Positions 1 to 9,060 of a stretch of DNA of 41,188 bases are shown piece after piece (position 1 is the stretch's first letter; each line of letters starts with the position of its first letter). The notes under the pieces are model-generated. The model was given only the letters and a program-made list of their open reading frames with translations, did no database searches and was not told the DNA's origin. The stretch lies in the NCBI GenBank assembly GCA_016934735.1, contig JAFGSG010000104.1, positions 1 to 41,188 on the forward strand, in the 5' to 3' direction. Position numbers and translations under genes: made by a program. Source of the stretch: Spirochaetota bacterium. Its GTDB lineage: Bacteria > Spirochaetota > UBA4802 > JAFGDQ01.

Positions 1-84
1 AACTCCAGCCAGGTCAGCTGCCCCGTATGCTCACCAGTTGCATGCAAAACCGAGTATTCTTGGTTTAAATTTACCAGTACTCAT
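1..84 (-). CDS. mvhD: MvhD-family subunit, selenoprotein form, 5' end only
   Basis: Only the first 28 codons lie in the window; the gene runs off the left edge. ATG at 84-82 follows a GAGG ribosome site. The reading shows the MvhD N-terminus with CNW at residues 15-17, then an in-frame TGA (31-33) as codon 18, then AYGAADLAGV. The plus-strand gene at 34936 has CNWC at the equivalent place, so the TGA is best read as selenocysteine. A short CAGC/GCTG stem with a 7-nt loop (6-20) lies 10 nt after the TGA and could be the SECIS apex, though the element is cut off. MvhD proteins carry a [2Fe-2S] cluster and pass electrons from a hydrogenase or formate dehydrogenase to HdrA. The gene lies 75 nt downstream of hdrA and corresponds to BamF in a bam-type operon. 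Conventional ORF calling would miss it. Confidence 0.82.
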
Positions 85-159
85 TTTTTCTAACCTCTTA
101 TTTTAGTGAAATACACTGTTTATTTAACTACAAACTGCCATTCAGTATAAACCAGCTCG

Positions 160-3100
160 TTAAGCGGCATCAATCTGTTTAATAATCTCTTGTTCGTCAG
201 TTAAAGCGTCAATTGCACACTCAAGTTCTTCATCCGTAAAATGCTTTAGTGAAATGGCTCCTGTAGGACATTTCGAGTTGCACAGGCCGTCTCCTTTACA
301 GAGAACGGGATTAACCACAACCTTCCTGCCCTGTTTTGTATCCTGAAGCTCTAAAGCGCTGTATGTACAGACTTCCACGCAGGCCCCGCATCCCATGCAT
401 TTTTTCTCGTCTACATAACAGACAGAACCCGAAGCAACGACTATATCATGCGAAAGAAGGGTCATTACACGGCCAGCTGCGCCGTAGGCCTGATTAATTG
501 TCTCCTGTAAAAATTTAGGATAATGAGCAAGACCGCACAGATAAACACCGTCCGTTGCGAATTCAACCGGCCTTAGTTTAACATGCGCTTCTTTAAAAAA
601 GCCGTCCGGGCTTAATGTTACCTTAAACAGGCTTGCAATTTCCTTTGTTGATTCCGAAGGAATTACCGCAGCCGCCAGCGCGAGTATGTCTGCATTGATA
701 GCCAGTTCCTTCCCCAGAACATAATCCGGAAGCGATACTCTTAATATATTGCTGCCGCCTTCATTAACCGCTTCTACTTTAGGCGCATTTTCCGGTTCAT
801 ACCGTATAAACTTAACATCCTTTTCAGACGCATCACGATAATAATCCTCTTTAAATCCGTAGGTTCTCATATCCCTGAAAAGAATATATATATCAATAAG
901 AGGATTTATTTCTTTCAGTTTTAAAGCATTCTTGACGGACTCGCTGCAGCATATTCTGCTGCAATAATTCCTGTCTTCGTTTCTGCAGCCGACGCACTGT
1001 ATCATCACGACAGTCTGGGCATTGATCACTTTTTCGTCCTGAGCGACTATTTTGCCCTCAAGCTCAATATGCGTCATTACCCTGTCATCCTGGCCGTATA
1101 GATATTCCGCAGGTACAGATACGTCAGCTCCTATTGCAATCACGGACGCGCCGTGTTTTATTTCCGTGATTCCTCTGCCGGATTTTACAGTTGTAACAAA
1201 ATTACCTATGTACCCTGTCGCAGCCGTAATTGCAGCATTTTCATATACATGAATTAAAGGATGCTGATAAACTTTCTTTATCAGCTCATCCAGATATCCC
1301 TGCACATCAAATCCTTCCAGCGTGGAATGGATCTTCCGCGTTATGCCGCCGAGATCTGGCTGCTTTTCAATCAGATAAACATCATGCCCCTGATTTGCAA
1401 TGGACAGGGCGCTGTTCATTCCTGCAACTCCGCCGCCAACGACTAAAGCCGCCTTGTTTACGGACAGGTCAAACTCCTTTAACGGCTCGAGCTTGCGGGC
1501 GCGGGCTACTGACATCCGGATTATTTCCTTTGCCTTCTCCGTGGCCTCTTCCTTTTCCTTCTGATGCACCCAGGAGTTGTGCTCTCTGATATTTGCCATT
1601 TCCATGTAATACTGGTTAATTCCCGCTTCGCGAACAGTATCGCGGAACAGCGGTTCAAGCGTCCTGGGAGAACAGGCTGCGATAACAACGCGGTTAAGGC
1701 CTTTTTCCTTTGTAATGTCCGTTATCTCCTGGGCCGAGTTCGTCGCGCAGGAAAATATCTGCTGCTGCGCATGGACAACATTCGGCAGGGTTTTGCAGTA
1801 TTCAACCGTATCAGGAACATTAACAATCCTGCTGATGTTCGCGCCGCAATGGCACACAAATACGCCTATCCTCGGCTCTTCCTGAGAAACATCTCTTTCT
1901 TCGGGATATACTCTTTCTTTAGATAGATTTCCGCGCCTGTAGTCAAGAAGCTCGCCAATCTGTGATCCGGCACCGCTTGCGCTGAAAACCGACTCCGGAA
2001 TATCAATGGGACCCTGCAGGCCGCCGCTTACAAAAACTCCGGGCCTGCTGGTTGCTACTGGATTTGCAGGATTTAGTTTACAGAAGTCATGATGGTTAAG
2101 ATCTACCCCGAATTTTTCCGCTATTTCCTTTACCTTAAGAGGAGGAGTCAGTCCGACAGACAGTACTACCATGTCGAACTCCTCTTCTTTTACTCCATCA
2201 TTATTTGTGGCATAACGTATAAAAACATTCTTTGTTACCGGGTCCTCTCTCACAATCGACGTATAACTTCTGATAAACCTTACCCCGGGAAGAGCTTCCG
2301 TCCTCTGATAATAGCGCTCAAAATCCTTCCCGTAAGAACGGATATCGTTATGGAATATTGTACATTCAGCGTCAGCATCATGATCCTTTGTCAGGATTAC
2401 CTGTTTTTGGGAATACGTACAACATACGGCCGAACAATAACTGTTATTGCCCTCTGTTACCTGTCTTGAACCAACGCACTGTATCCATGCCAGTTTATGA
2501 GGATGCTTTTTATCAGAAGCGCGCAGTATTTCTCCCGCATACGGTCCTGTGGAACCCAGCAAACGTTCAAAATCCATACTGGTTATAACGTTCTGGAAAT
2601 CGCCGTAGTGATATTCCTCTTTAACCTTAGGATCGAACGGTTCAATACCCGGAGAAAGTATTATTGCACCTACTTTTATTTCTACTTTTTCAGGCTGCTG
2701 ATTTAGATTTATCGCGTCATTCTCGCATACTGCTTCGCAGATACGGCATTTTTTTTCTTTAAGATAAAGACAGCTCTCATCAATATATGCGACAAGAGGG
2801 ATAGCCTGCGGAAAATAAATATGCACAGCTTTATTTAGAGATATATCCTGATTATATTTATCAGGATATTGGGCAGGGCAGTACTCGACACATGTAGTAC
2901 ATCCTGTGCATTTATCCTCTATGATATATCTTGGTTTTTTAACAAGCGAAACATTAAAATTTCCCGCTTCGCCTTCCACACTTTTAACTTCAGTGTAGGT
3001 TAAAACTTCAATATTTGGATGCCGGCCGACCTCGACCAGTTTGGGTGCGAGTATTCACATCGAACAGTCATTGGTCGGGAAGGTCTTGTCAAGCTGGGCC

Positions 3101-3285
3101 ATATGCCCCCCTATACTTGGGGCCGTTTCAACAAGATAAACCTTAAACCCGGCACTGGCAAGATCAAGGGAAGCCTGAATCCCGCTGATCCCTCCGCCAA
3201 CAACCATTACATCTCCAAAATTATTGTCTCCAAGACTTTTAGAAAGTTGTTCAATGTTTTCTTTTATTGATACAACATTTTCCAC
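160..3285 (-). CDS. hdrA: HdrA-like flavin/iron-sulfur protein (BamE-type) with selenocysteine at residue 77
   Basis: A 1041-residue HdrA read through one in-frame TGA (3055-3057). GTG at 3285 is the start because AGGAG lies 7 nt upstream. Visible features: FAD-binding VVGGGISG near residue 28; TNDCSM then Sec77; a ferredoxin motif C126-x2-C-x2-C-x3-C; a second nucleotide-binding segment (VVGGGVAGM) mid-protein; paired CCS/CCT cysteine regions; and a C-terminal two-cluster ferredoxin. HdrA proteins take part in flavin-based electron bifurcation, and in class II benzoyl-CoA reductases the equivalent is BamE. The Cys paralogue at 31744 matches along its length and has Cys77, so read-through is preferred to a pseudogene. 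Oddity: the last ferredoxin motif reads CKGDGLC, with Asp999 where the paralogue has Cys. The gene follows bamD after 112 bp and precedes mvhD. Confidence 0.92.
3031..3057 (-). promoter_or_regulatory. Sec codon (TGA) of hdrA with candidate SECIS hairpin
   Basis: The TGA is at 3057-3055 on the minus strand. Three bases later CTCG (3051-3048) can pair with CGAG (3034-3031), and ACC with GGT, around a bulged C and a 6-nt CAAACT loop. This hairpin sits closer to the TGA than in fdhF-type SECIS elements and lacks the GGUC loop, so its assignment is tentative. The Sec reading rests mainly on the Cys77 of the paralogue and on uninterrupted homology on both sides. Confidence 0.5.
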
Positions 3286-3397
3286 TATATATCTCCTAGT
3301 TGGATTTTTTCGGTTTCCCGATGTAAATCTTCAGTAAACAATTAAAAAAATTATTCAAATAATAACATGCTAACCACAGTGTATGCGGGAACATATT

Positions 3398-4549
3398 CTA
3401 AATAACTTCTGCAATAATTTCCGTAATGTCCTTTACATCTATCTTTTCTGCGACATCCATGGTCAATCTGCTGTCTTCAAACATTGTAACACAGTACGGG
3501 CATGCAGTAACCAGCACTTCTGCCCCGGCTCCTATAGCCTGTTCAATTCTCAGGTCGCAGAACCTTTCACCCTTCAGTGTTTCCATCCATACACGGCCTC
3601 CGCCGGCTCCGCAGCAAAGGCTGTCTTTTCGATTATCTGGCATCTCATTCAACTCTAAACCTGGTATACTTTTTAAGGCCTCGCGGGGTTCTTCGAATAT
3701 ACCGTTGTGCCGTCCGAGGTAGCACGGATCGTGATAAGTGATTTTCTTTGCATATTCCTTATTAATCTTAAGCCTGCCGTCTTTTATAAGTTCAAACAGA
3801 AACTGGGCAATATGAATTATCTCAAAATGTACCATGTATTCCGGATATTCATTTTTAAAAGTATGATAACAATGAGGCGAATTAACAAGAATTTTCTTAA
3901 CTCCGTTATCAATAAAAGTTTTAATGTTTTCCTTGGCTAATATATTGAATAATTCCTCATCGCCTGTTTTGCGGATACTCTCACCGCAGCAATTCTCCTT
4001 AGGACCGAGTATCCCGAAATCTACCCCTGCTTTATTTAGAATATTGGCCGTATCTCTGGCCACTTTTTTTAATCTGGGATCATAGCAGAGATAACAGCCA
4101 GGAAAATATAAAAATTCAGTTTCCTTTGTAAATGTTTTAACGTTAATTCCCTGTGCCCACTCTGCCCTCTTGGAACGCTCGCCCTTTAACGGATTTCCGT
4201 CGCCGTAAAGGCTTGCGGTTATGGCGGTGACAGGTTTGACCGGGGTGGGGAAAACCCTGTTCTCAGTTGCAATCCTGCGCAAAGCAACCATGTCGTCTAT
4301 CTGTCTTACATCTCTTGGGCATCGTTGTACGCATCTTCCGCAGGTTGTACATCGCCATATTTCTTCGCTTTCTATCTCCGTTAAACCGAATGTAGCCTCA
4401 CGGACTAATTTGCGCATGCTGAATTGCCTTACCCTGTTCCATGGGCAGACAGCATCGCATAAACCGCACTGGAAGCATCTTTTGAAAGCATCTCCGCCGC
4501 TCAGTTTAATGACTTCTACTATCTCTTTATAGTCAGCTACATTCTCCAT
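3398..4549 (-). CDS. bamD: HdrD-like iron-sulfur protein (BamD-type)
   Basis: A 383-residue cytoplasmic protein. The N-terminus holds two [4Fe-4S] ferredoxin motifs (CFQCGLCDAVCP and CTTCGRCVQRCP). The C-terminal half carries two cysteine-rich CCG-type domains (NCCGE with PGCYLC; LCCGAGGG with DPCYLG), as in HdrB/HdrD, where they bind non-cubane clusters. In bam operons the equivalent protein links the HdrA-like module to the tungsten subunit. The start has an AGGGA site about 11 nt upstream. It sits 30 bp after bamC and before hdrA, all on one strand, so it is probably co-transcribed with them. It has no Sec codon and no second copy in this window. It could instead serve another Hdr complex, since nothing in the sequence fixes the substrate. 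Confidence 0.85.
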   Translation of the reverse strand: MENVADYKEIVEVIKLSGGDAFKRCFQCGLCDAVCPWNRVRQFSMRKLVREATFGLTEIESEEIWRCTTCGRCVQRCPRDVRQIDDMVALRRIATENRVFPTPVKPVTAITASLYGDGNPLKGERSKRAEWAQGINVKTFTKETEFLYFPGCYLCYDPRLKKVARDTANILNKAGVDFGILGPKENCCGESIRKTGDEELFNILAKENIKTFIDNGVKKILVNSPHCYHTFKNEYPEYMVHFEIIHIAQFLFELIKDGRLKINKEYAKKITYHDPCYLGRHNGIFEEPREALKSIPGLELNEMPDNRKDSLCCGAGGGRVWMETLKGERFCDLRIEQAIGAGAEVLVTACPYCVTMFEDSRLTMDVAEKIDVKDITEIIAEVI

Positions 4550-4579
4550 TGTCTTTTTTATCCCTCTAGGCTTATTCTT

Positions 4580-5119
4580 TTATTCCTTCTGTGACATTCG
4601 TGTAATGGTCTCTGCTACCTTTTCTAATCCATATTTATCCACCATTGACGTCAATCCCGCCTCAACATCCTCCATTTCTACTCCTTCCTCCACTTCTTCT
4701 TCCCTTTCTTCATAAATAAGAACATCATTAAGGCACCATTCAACACACAGAGGCTTCTCACGCGGCGGGTCGTCTTCACACATATCGCATTTGAGAGGCA
4801 GACCTGAATCAGGTTCCTTAAATAAATCCCTGGATGGGCAGGAAGCCCTGCAAAATGCGCATTCATCATATTCTTTCCCGTCAATTATATACTTATCCCT
4901 CCCCATGCACTCGGCCGGCGCATATTCACCCGCAAAAACCGGAAGCCATATATTTTTTAACGGATGGCGGATAATCTGGATACGGGACCTCGCAGGATTT
5001 ATAACGCTCCATTTCGGGCTGGAATGAAAAGCTGAACAAACCACCTCACACGTGCGGCAACCGTTGCACTTATCGGCATCAACCTTTATTGTCTTTATCT
5101 TCTTTTTAATCTTGGCCAT
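4580..5119 (-). CDS. bamC: BamC-like ferredoxin-type subunit
   Basis: A 179-residue protein with three cysteine groups: CNGCRTCEVVC near residue 18, CAFCRASC near residue 87, and CDMC followed by CVEWC near residues 110-130. This suits several [4Fe-4S] clusters. The C-terminus is highly acidic. The pattern, length and the stretch CSFCRASC-like/PSRDLFKEPDSGLPLKC match my memory of Geobacter BamC. In class II benzoyl-CoA reductase it forms the BamB-BamC core and feeds electrons to the tungsten cofactor. The ATG at 5119 overlaps the end of bamB by 14 bp, which indicates translational coupling. The role follows from that similarity and the gene order, not from any substrate evidence here. Confidence 0.87.
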   Translation of the reverse strand: MAKIKKKIKTIKVDADKCNGCRTCEVVCSAFHSSPKWSVINPARSRIQIIRHPLKNIWLPVFAGEYAPAECMGRDKYIIDGKEYDECAFCRASCPSRDLFKEPDSGLPLKCDMCEDDPPREKPLCVEWCLNDVLIYEEREEEVEEGVEMEDVEAGLTSMVDKYGLEKVAETITRMSQKE

Positions 5120-7094
5120 TTTTATATAACCCTCTCTTTTCTAAGTCTTCTGCAACATAATCAAGATCCAATTCATGCAGTTTTTCTTTGGTAGGGATGC
5201 CATCCATGTTCCATCCTTTATACTTATAATATGTGGATAGAAGATTCTCTTCGAGTTCTGGGAATCTTTTTTTCCAGTGGTCTTCAGGCGGTTTCTCATC
5301 TGCCCTGCTCATACCTCTTCTAATATTAAATGCTCTGTGTAAGTTCCGACTCCTGTTGACTATCTTTTTAAGACCTGCTTCGTCAAGATCCAACCCCGTA
5401 GCCGCAGAGATAATCTTGGGGTAATTATGTATGTGCCACGGCGGCTTCAAACAAAATGACGACATACCAGCGCACACACAGCAGGCATCATCGATATTGT
5501 GCAGCATCTCCATCCAATCAACAATCTCAGAACACATATCGGCAGTCGGATAATATGGGTTTGCTTTTTCACCGCGCGGTTCCCAGTCCAAAAAATACTG
5601 TTTAAAATGTTCATCAGGAAGCTGCGGCCAGTCCTTCACAAAAGCTTCTCTATCCTCTTTGTTAGGAAAAGCAGCCTGTGGCCAGTTCCCTTCCATCTGG
5701 GTAATACTTATCTTCTCGTTTGTAGAATACATCAGATAATAAAGAGGATCCATCATCCCTAGCTTAATGTTCATCTGTTCATGTTTTTTTATGGTATTAT
5801 GGTCGTAGGCTTCTGCACCTTTGCCGATCTTGCGGGCAGCCCAGTAAACGCCGTCTGCCAGAATATCCCCGATCCCTTCTCTGTGGGCAAGCCTGTCCAG
5901 CAGCCAAAAAAATCTTCCTCTTTTATCGGAGGGACATGCTTCATATTTATCCGTCCCGGCGAAATCCTTGTCTGTAAGAATACCTGCTTCATAAAGCTCA
6001 ACAGCAAAAGCAAGTATCTGTGGTGTTGAAAATGAATCGACACCGTACTCAAACGCTCGTTTTGCTATTTTATATCCGAAATCAAGATCATCTACCTCAG
6101 CGCCCATCAGATAGGTGAGTTTCGAAAAGCATTTCATCATATACGAGGGGACATCCTCGTGAGTGATCAATCCGCCACATTGGGTTGGACAATTAAAACA
6201 GCTTATAAGCCGCTTTGTTGATTCCAACTGTGTTTTTTTCCAACTTTCCTCTATTTCTTTTGTCCAGAAATCTTTTCTACGTCTACGTGCATTCCCCCAT
6301 GCGAAGCTCTCTGTATGCCACTTCTCATCAGTGTGTTTCATTTCCGCCGGAGAACCTATCCCGGATAAAATGGTCATTATTCCAGGGAGAGGATTTTCAT
6401 TCCGGAACTTTATGTATTTAGTCATTTCCTTCATCTGTTCCATAAATTCATCGCCATGAGCGAGATAAATATCTTTTGTACCGCGAACAGCCACTGCCTT
6501 TATCTTTTTATCCCCCATAACAGCTCCGCCTCCGCCCCTGCTGGAGCTAGACCTTGACTGCTCAATTGAGGCAACGAAAACCTTATTCTCACCGGCAGGG
6601 CCTATAGCTGCCACCTGAGCGTTCGGCTGATTCAATTCATTTCTAATAAGTTCCTGAGTTTCAAGAGCGCCTTTTCCAACCAGATGAGAAGCATCTCGTA
6701 TTTCCACTTTGTCGTTATTGATCCATATATACACCCACTCAGGCGATTTGTTGCGGAATATCACTTTATCATAGCCTGCATATTTCAACTCCGCAGACCA
6801 GAATCCTCCCATCATTGGATATGCCAACAAGCCAGTTTGAGGAGAAATGAAGGTAACAATGGTACGATTTGCGCTGAAAGCAGGTGTACCGATCAGAAGA
6901 CCGGAACTAAATATCAGTAGATTCTCAGGATCAAAAGCTTTTACTTCAGGCGGTACCCTGTCCCAGTGTATCTTTACACTGGTGCCGAGTCCTCCAAGAT
7001 GTGTCTCCATTAATTTAGGGTCGGTTTCTACTCGTTCTATATTTCCTGTTGCCAGGTCTATTTCTAAGTTATATCCTGTTTCTGCGTATCTCAT
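5106..7094 (-). CDS. bamB: BamB-like tungsten enzyme of the aldehyde ferredoxin oxidoreductase family
   Basis: A 662-residue AOR-family protein, close to the length of BamB. The start is the ATG at 7094 (MRYAETGY), with AGGAG 6 nt upstream; an upstream in-frame ATG lacks a ribosome site. The cluster ligands CFNCPTQC lie at 299-306, with a late CCVC supplying the last. From this start, Glu251, His260 and Cys322 fall at the positions I recall for active-site residues of crystallised Geobacter BamB, and the surrounding text (KWHTESFAWGNAR, YMMKCF) agrees. BamB reduces the aromatic ring of benzoyl-CoA to a dienoyl-CoA without ATP, driven by low-potential electrons. It needs a tungsto-bis-pyranopterin cofactor. 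It leads an operon with bamC, bamD, hdrA and mvhD. A related cyclic acyl-CoA substrate is possible, since no aromatic-pathway genes are visible nearby. Confidence 0.88.
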   Translation of the reverse strand: MRYAETGYNLEIDLATGNIERVETDPKLMETHLGGLGTSVKIHWDRVPPEVKAFDPENLLIFSSGLLIGTPAFSANRTIVTFISPQTGLLAYPMMGGFWSAELKYAGYDKVIFRNKSPEWVYIWINNDKVEIRDASHLVGKGALETQELIRNELNQPNAQVAAIGPAGENKVFVASIEQSRSSSSRGGGGAVMGDKKIKAVAVRGTKDIYLAHGDEFMEQMKEMTKYIKFRNENPLPGIMTILSGIGSPAEMKHTDEKWHTESFAWGNARRRRKDFWTKEIEESWKKTQLESTKRLISCFNCPTQCGGLITHEDVPSYMMKCFSKLTYLMGAEVDDLDFGYKIAKRAFEYGVDSFSTPQILAFAVELYEAGILTDKDFAGTDKYEACPSDKRGRFFWLLDRLAHREGIGDILADGVYWAARKIGKGAEAYDHNTIKKHEQMNIKLGMMDPLYYLMYSTNEKISITQMEGNWPQAAFPNKEDREAFVKDWPQLPDEHFKQYFLDWEPRGEKANPYYPTADMCSEIVDWMEMLHNIDDACCVCAGMSSFCLKPPWHIHNYPKIISAATGLDLDEAGLKKIVNRSRNLHRAFNIRRGMSRADEKPPEDHWKKRFPELEENLLSTYYKYKGWNMDGIPTKEKLHELDLDYVAEDLEKRGLYKNGQD

Positions 7095-7340
7095 TTTTAA
7101 CTCCTGTATATTCCTGATTACCTGAATTCGCGGTATGCTTTTTGAAAAATAATGCGCATGCACTTAAGAAAAACAGCTTTCATCGATCAGATAAGAGTTG
7201 AAATTGCTTAAGCTGCTGGAGTTATTTTTCTATTACCATCAATGCCATGAGTTCAGAGGACAATAAGCCTTTATAATTAGATAAAAAATAATTCTTCTTG
7301 ATAATAAAAATATTTATAATTTTAAATACATTATGACTAC

Positions 7341-7369
7341 AAAATAGCCATTTCGTAATTACATGTCAA
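7341..7369 (-). promoter_or_regulatory. Candidate sigma70-type promoter for the bam operon
   Basis: On the minus strand TTGACA (7369-7364) and TATTTT (7346-7341) are separated by 17 bp, about 250 bp upstream of bamB. The -35 box lies inside the first 43-bp repeat, and a T-rich tract lies just upstream of it. Confidence 0.5.
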
Positions 7370-7392
7370 GAAAAAAGTAAACCTTTATAAAA
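7350..7392. repeat. 43-bp promoter-associated direct repeat, copy 1
   Basis: This copy and 7605-7647 share a core GTCAAGAAAAAAGTAAA followed by CTTTATAAAA, with only a few differences over 43 bp. On the minus strand the repeat supplies TTGACA and the T-rich stretch upstream of it. It could be a duplicated promoter or a regulator site. Confidence 0.75.
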
Positions 7393-7604
7393 AGCATTAT
7401 ATTTACTTGCAGGCACTTGATCCGAATCAGTCTGTCTTTACATATAAAAACTGATTTTAGATAAGCTGCAGAAGTAATTATTCATCATAATCAATATCAT
7501 TAATACAGAGGAAAGAAGGTCTTGAATACTGAATTAAAAAAATTACTTTTTATTGAAAAAATTGATTATTTAGATGTTCAATTCAGTATAGGGACAATTT
7601 ATTT

Positions 7605-7647
7605 ATTTCGTATTTCTATGTCAAGAAAAAAGTAAATCTTTATAAAA
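7605..7647. repeat. 43-bp promoter-associated direct repeat, copy 2
   Basis: Same element as at 7350-7392, in the same orientation, 255 bp away. On the minus strand it carries TTGACA (7624-7619) with TAAATT (7601-7596) 17 bp downstream, so it may be a second, weaker bam promoter. Confidence 0.7.
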
Positions 7648-7700
7648 CATCCTACATGAATTCTCTAAATTAATGTATACTCATTAAATAGTAATTGCGC

Positions 7701-7729
7701 TTGACAGCAATTATTAACCATAATTATTG
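7701..7729 (+). promoter_or_regulatory. Candidate promoter for fdhD
   Basis: TTGACA (7701-7706) is followed 17 bp later by TTATTG (7724-7729), about 75 bp upstream of the fdhD start. The -35 box is perfect and the -10 box is weak. Confidence 0.4.
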
Positions 7730-7803
7730 CAGAAACGGATATACTATCCATGCAAAGGACAAGCCATTATTATTATTTTTAATATTAGGAGAAAACCCGT
7801 ATT

Positions 7804-8604
7804 TTGGATGACATGATTTATGAAGAAATGGATGTAGTCAGGATCATTACGGATAATGATAATATTCGTACCCAGGATATCAGTAAAAAAGTGATCGCTG
7901 AAATATCTCTTAAAATAATCGTAAACGATATGGAACTCGTCTCTGTTCTTTGCCTTAACCAGTATCATGAAGAACTGGCAGTCGGTTTCCTTTACAATGA
8001 AGGGATTATCAGTTCATATACAGATATCGAGAAAATCAATTTCAATAGTAAATTACTGGCTGTTCTAATCAAGCTAAAAGACGGTGTCGTAATTGATCGT
8101 CAGGAAAGCTTAAGAAGCCTCACCTCAGGCTGCGGTAAATGTTACACTTATATTAATCCTCTTAAACAAAGCCAATACAAATCAGTCTCTGCCAATACGG
8201 CCTATACGGCGAAAAATGTCCTGAATTTAATGAATGACTTTATCAGCAGATCAAAAATATATGCTACAGTCGGAGGCGTTCATAGTGTTCTTTTTTATAC
8301 TCCGGATTATGAAATACTCATTGAAGATATCGGCAGGCACAACTGTTTTGATAAGATTACCGGTTCAATACTAAAAGAAAATAAGCTTAATTTATTCGAT
8401 CAGGGTATTGTATTTGTATCAGGAAGAATCTCTTCTGAAATCATAATGAAAATTATCCGGATAGGCGTCGGAATTCTCGTCTCTAAATCAACACCGACAA
8501 CCGCTGCCATAAAGCTGGCACGGCAATATAATGTAACATTGCTTGGTTATGTCCGCAACAGCGGGGGGTATATTTACAGCTGCCCCGAAAGATTATCTCT
8601 CTGA
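7804..8604 (+). CDS. fdhD: FdhD, sulfurtransferase for formate dehydrogenase maturation
   Basis: A 266-residue FdhD. The family carries sulfur from a cysteine desulfurase (IscS) to the molybdenum/tungsten cofactor, and formate dehydrogenase is inactive without that sulfido ligand. Visible motifs are TSGCGKC, with Cys110 and Cys113 as the sulfur-carrying pair; the VGGVHSVLF region; EDIGRHNCFDK; and FVSGRISSEI, all in family order. The start is TTG at 7804, chosen because AGGAGA lies 11 nt upstream; the next ATG (7813) is too far from it. It lies between the bam operon and fdhA-Sec on the opposite strand to both. It probably serves both formate dehydrogenases in this window. Confidence 0.95.
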   Translation: MDDMIYEEMDVVRIITDNDNIRTQDISKKVIAEISLKIIVNDMELVSVLCLNQYHEELAVGFLYNEGIISSYTDIEKINFNSKLLAVLIKLKDGVVIDRQESLRSLTSGCGKCYTYINPLKQSQYKSVSANTAYTAKNVLNLMNDFISRSKIYATVGGVHSVLFYTPDYEILIEDIGRHNCFDKITGSILKENKLNLFDQGIVFVSGRISSEIIMKIIRIGVGILVSKSTPTTAAIKLARQYNVTLLGYVRNSGGYIYSCPERLSL

Positions 8605-9020
8605 GTGACGGCAAAACGGCCTAGATTGATAATACTCAACCAGCCGTTGCGGATCGAACATGGAGTCAGTATCTGGACCGCATCAGGCAGGCAAGCCGGT
8701 GTTTCGCACTGCATCAAAAAATTTCACCTCAGGAAGATTCCTCATGCCAGATCCACTATAAACCCGCCGATAATCAGGCCTGGAGCGAGACTGCCGTAAA
8801 ATGATTTGATAAGGTTGAGGTACTTTTTATAAGAATAGGTACAAATTTTCATAAATTATTTTACTCCAAATTTCATCAGCAGTCGCTTGAGACTAAGGTC
8901 ATGTCTTTAATAATTTTCGATAATAAATATTTTATGCTTATAATTTTGATTTATTTCAGTGGGTAGGAATTATTATAGAACAAAGGGCGACAGCCCCCTT
9001 GTTATAGACCTATAAAAAAT
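8605..9020. other. Gap after fdhD, with a possible gene remnant and a hairpin
   Basis: No intact gene. One plus-strand frame (about 8635-8811) is open and ends in a plausible-looking protein tail containing TWSQYLDRIRQASRCFALHQ, but it has no start codon and I do not recognise it; it may be the 3' end of a lost gene. At about 8974-9006 an imperfect hairpin (ACAAAGGGC/GCCCCCTTGT) could end the fdhD transcript, though no T-run follows. Confidence 0.35.
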
Positions 9021-9059
9021 GAATTAAACATCCCGTTTAAAACTCGGGATGTTTAATTC
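9021..9059 (-). terminator. Intrinsic terminator of fdhA-Sec
   Basis: A perfect 15-bp inverted repeat (9021-9035 with 9045-9059) with a 9-nt loop starts just after the fdhA stop codon. On the minus strand it is followed by ATTTTTTAT. It may also stop plus-strand read-through from fdhD. Confidence 0.85.
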
Positions 9060-9060
9060 C

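Larger units (their letters stand above)
7095..7803. other. Divergent AT-rich intergenic region between bamB and fdhD
   Basis: About 700 bp with no credible gene. It holds candidate promoters for both directions and two copies of a 43-bp repeat, annotated separately. The rest is very AT-rich. The length suggests several regulatory sites for the two divergent transcripts. Confidence 0.7.

Noticed and set aside
8605..8799. A 64-codon open frame starting GTG just after fdhD
   Set aside because: The translation shows no recognisable pattern; another frame over the same DNA looks more protein-like but lacks a start. Recorded only as a possible remnant.
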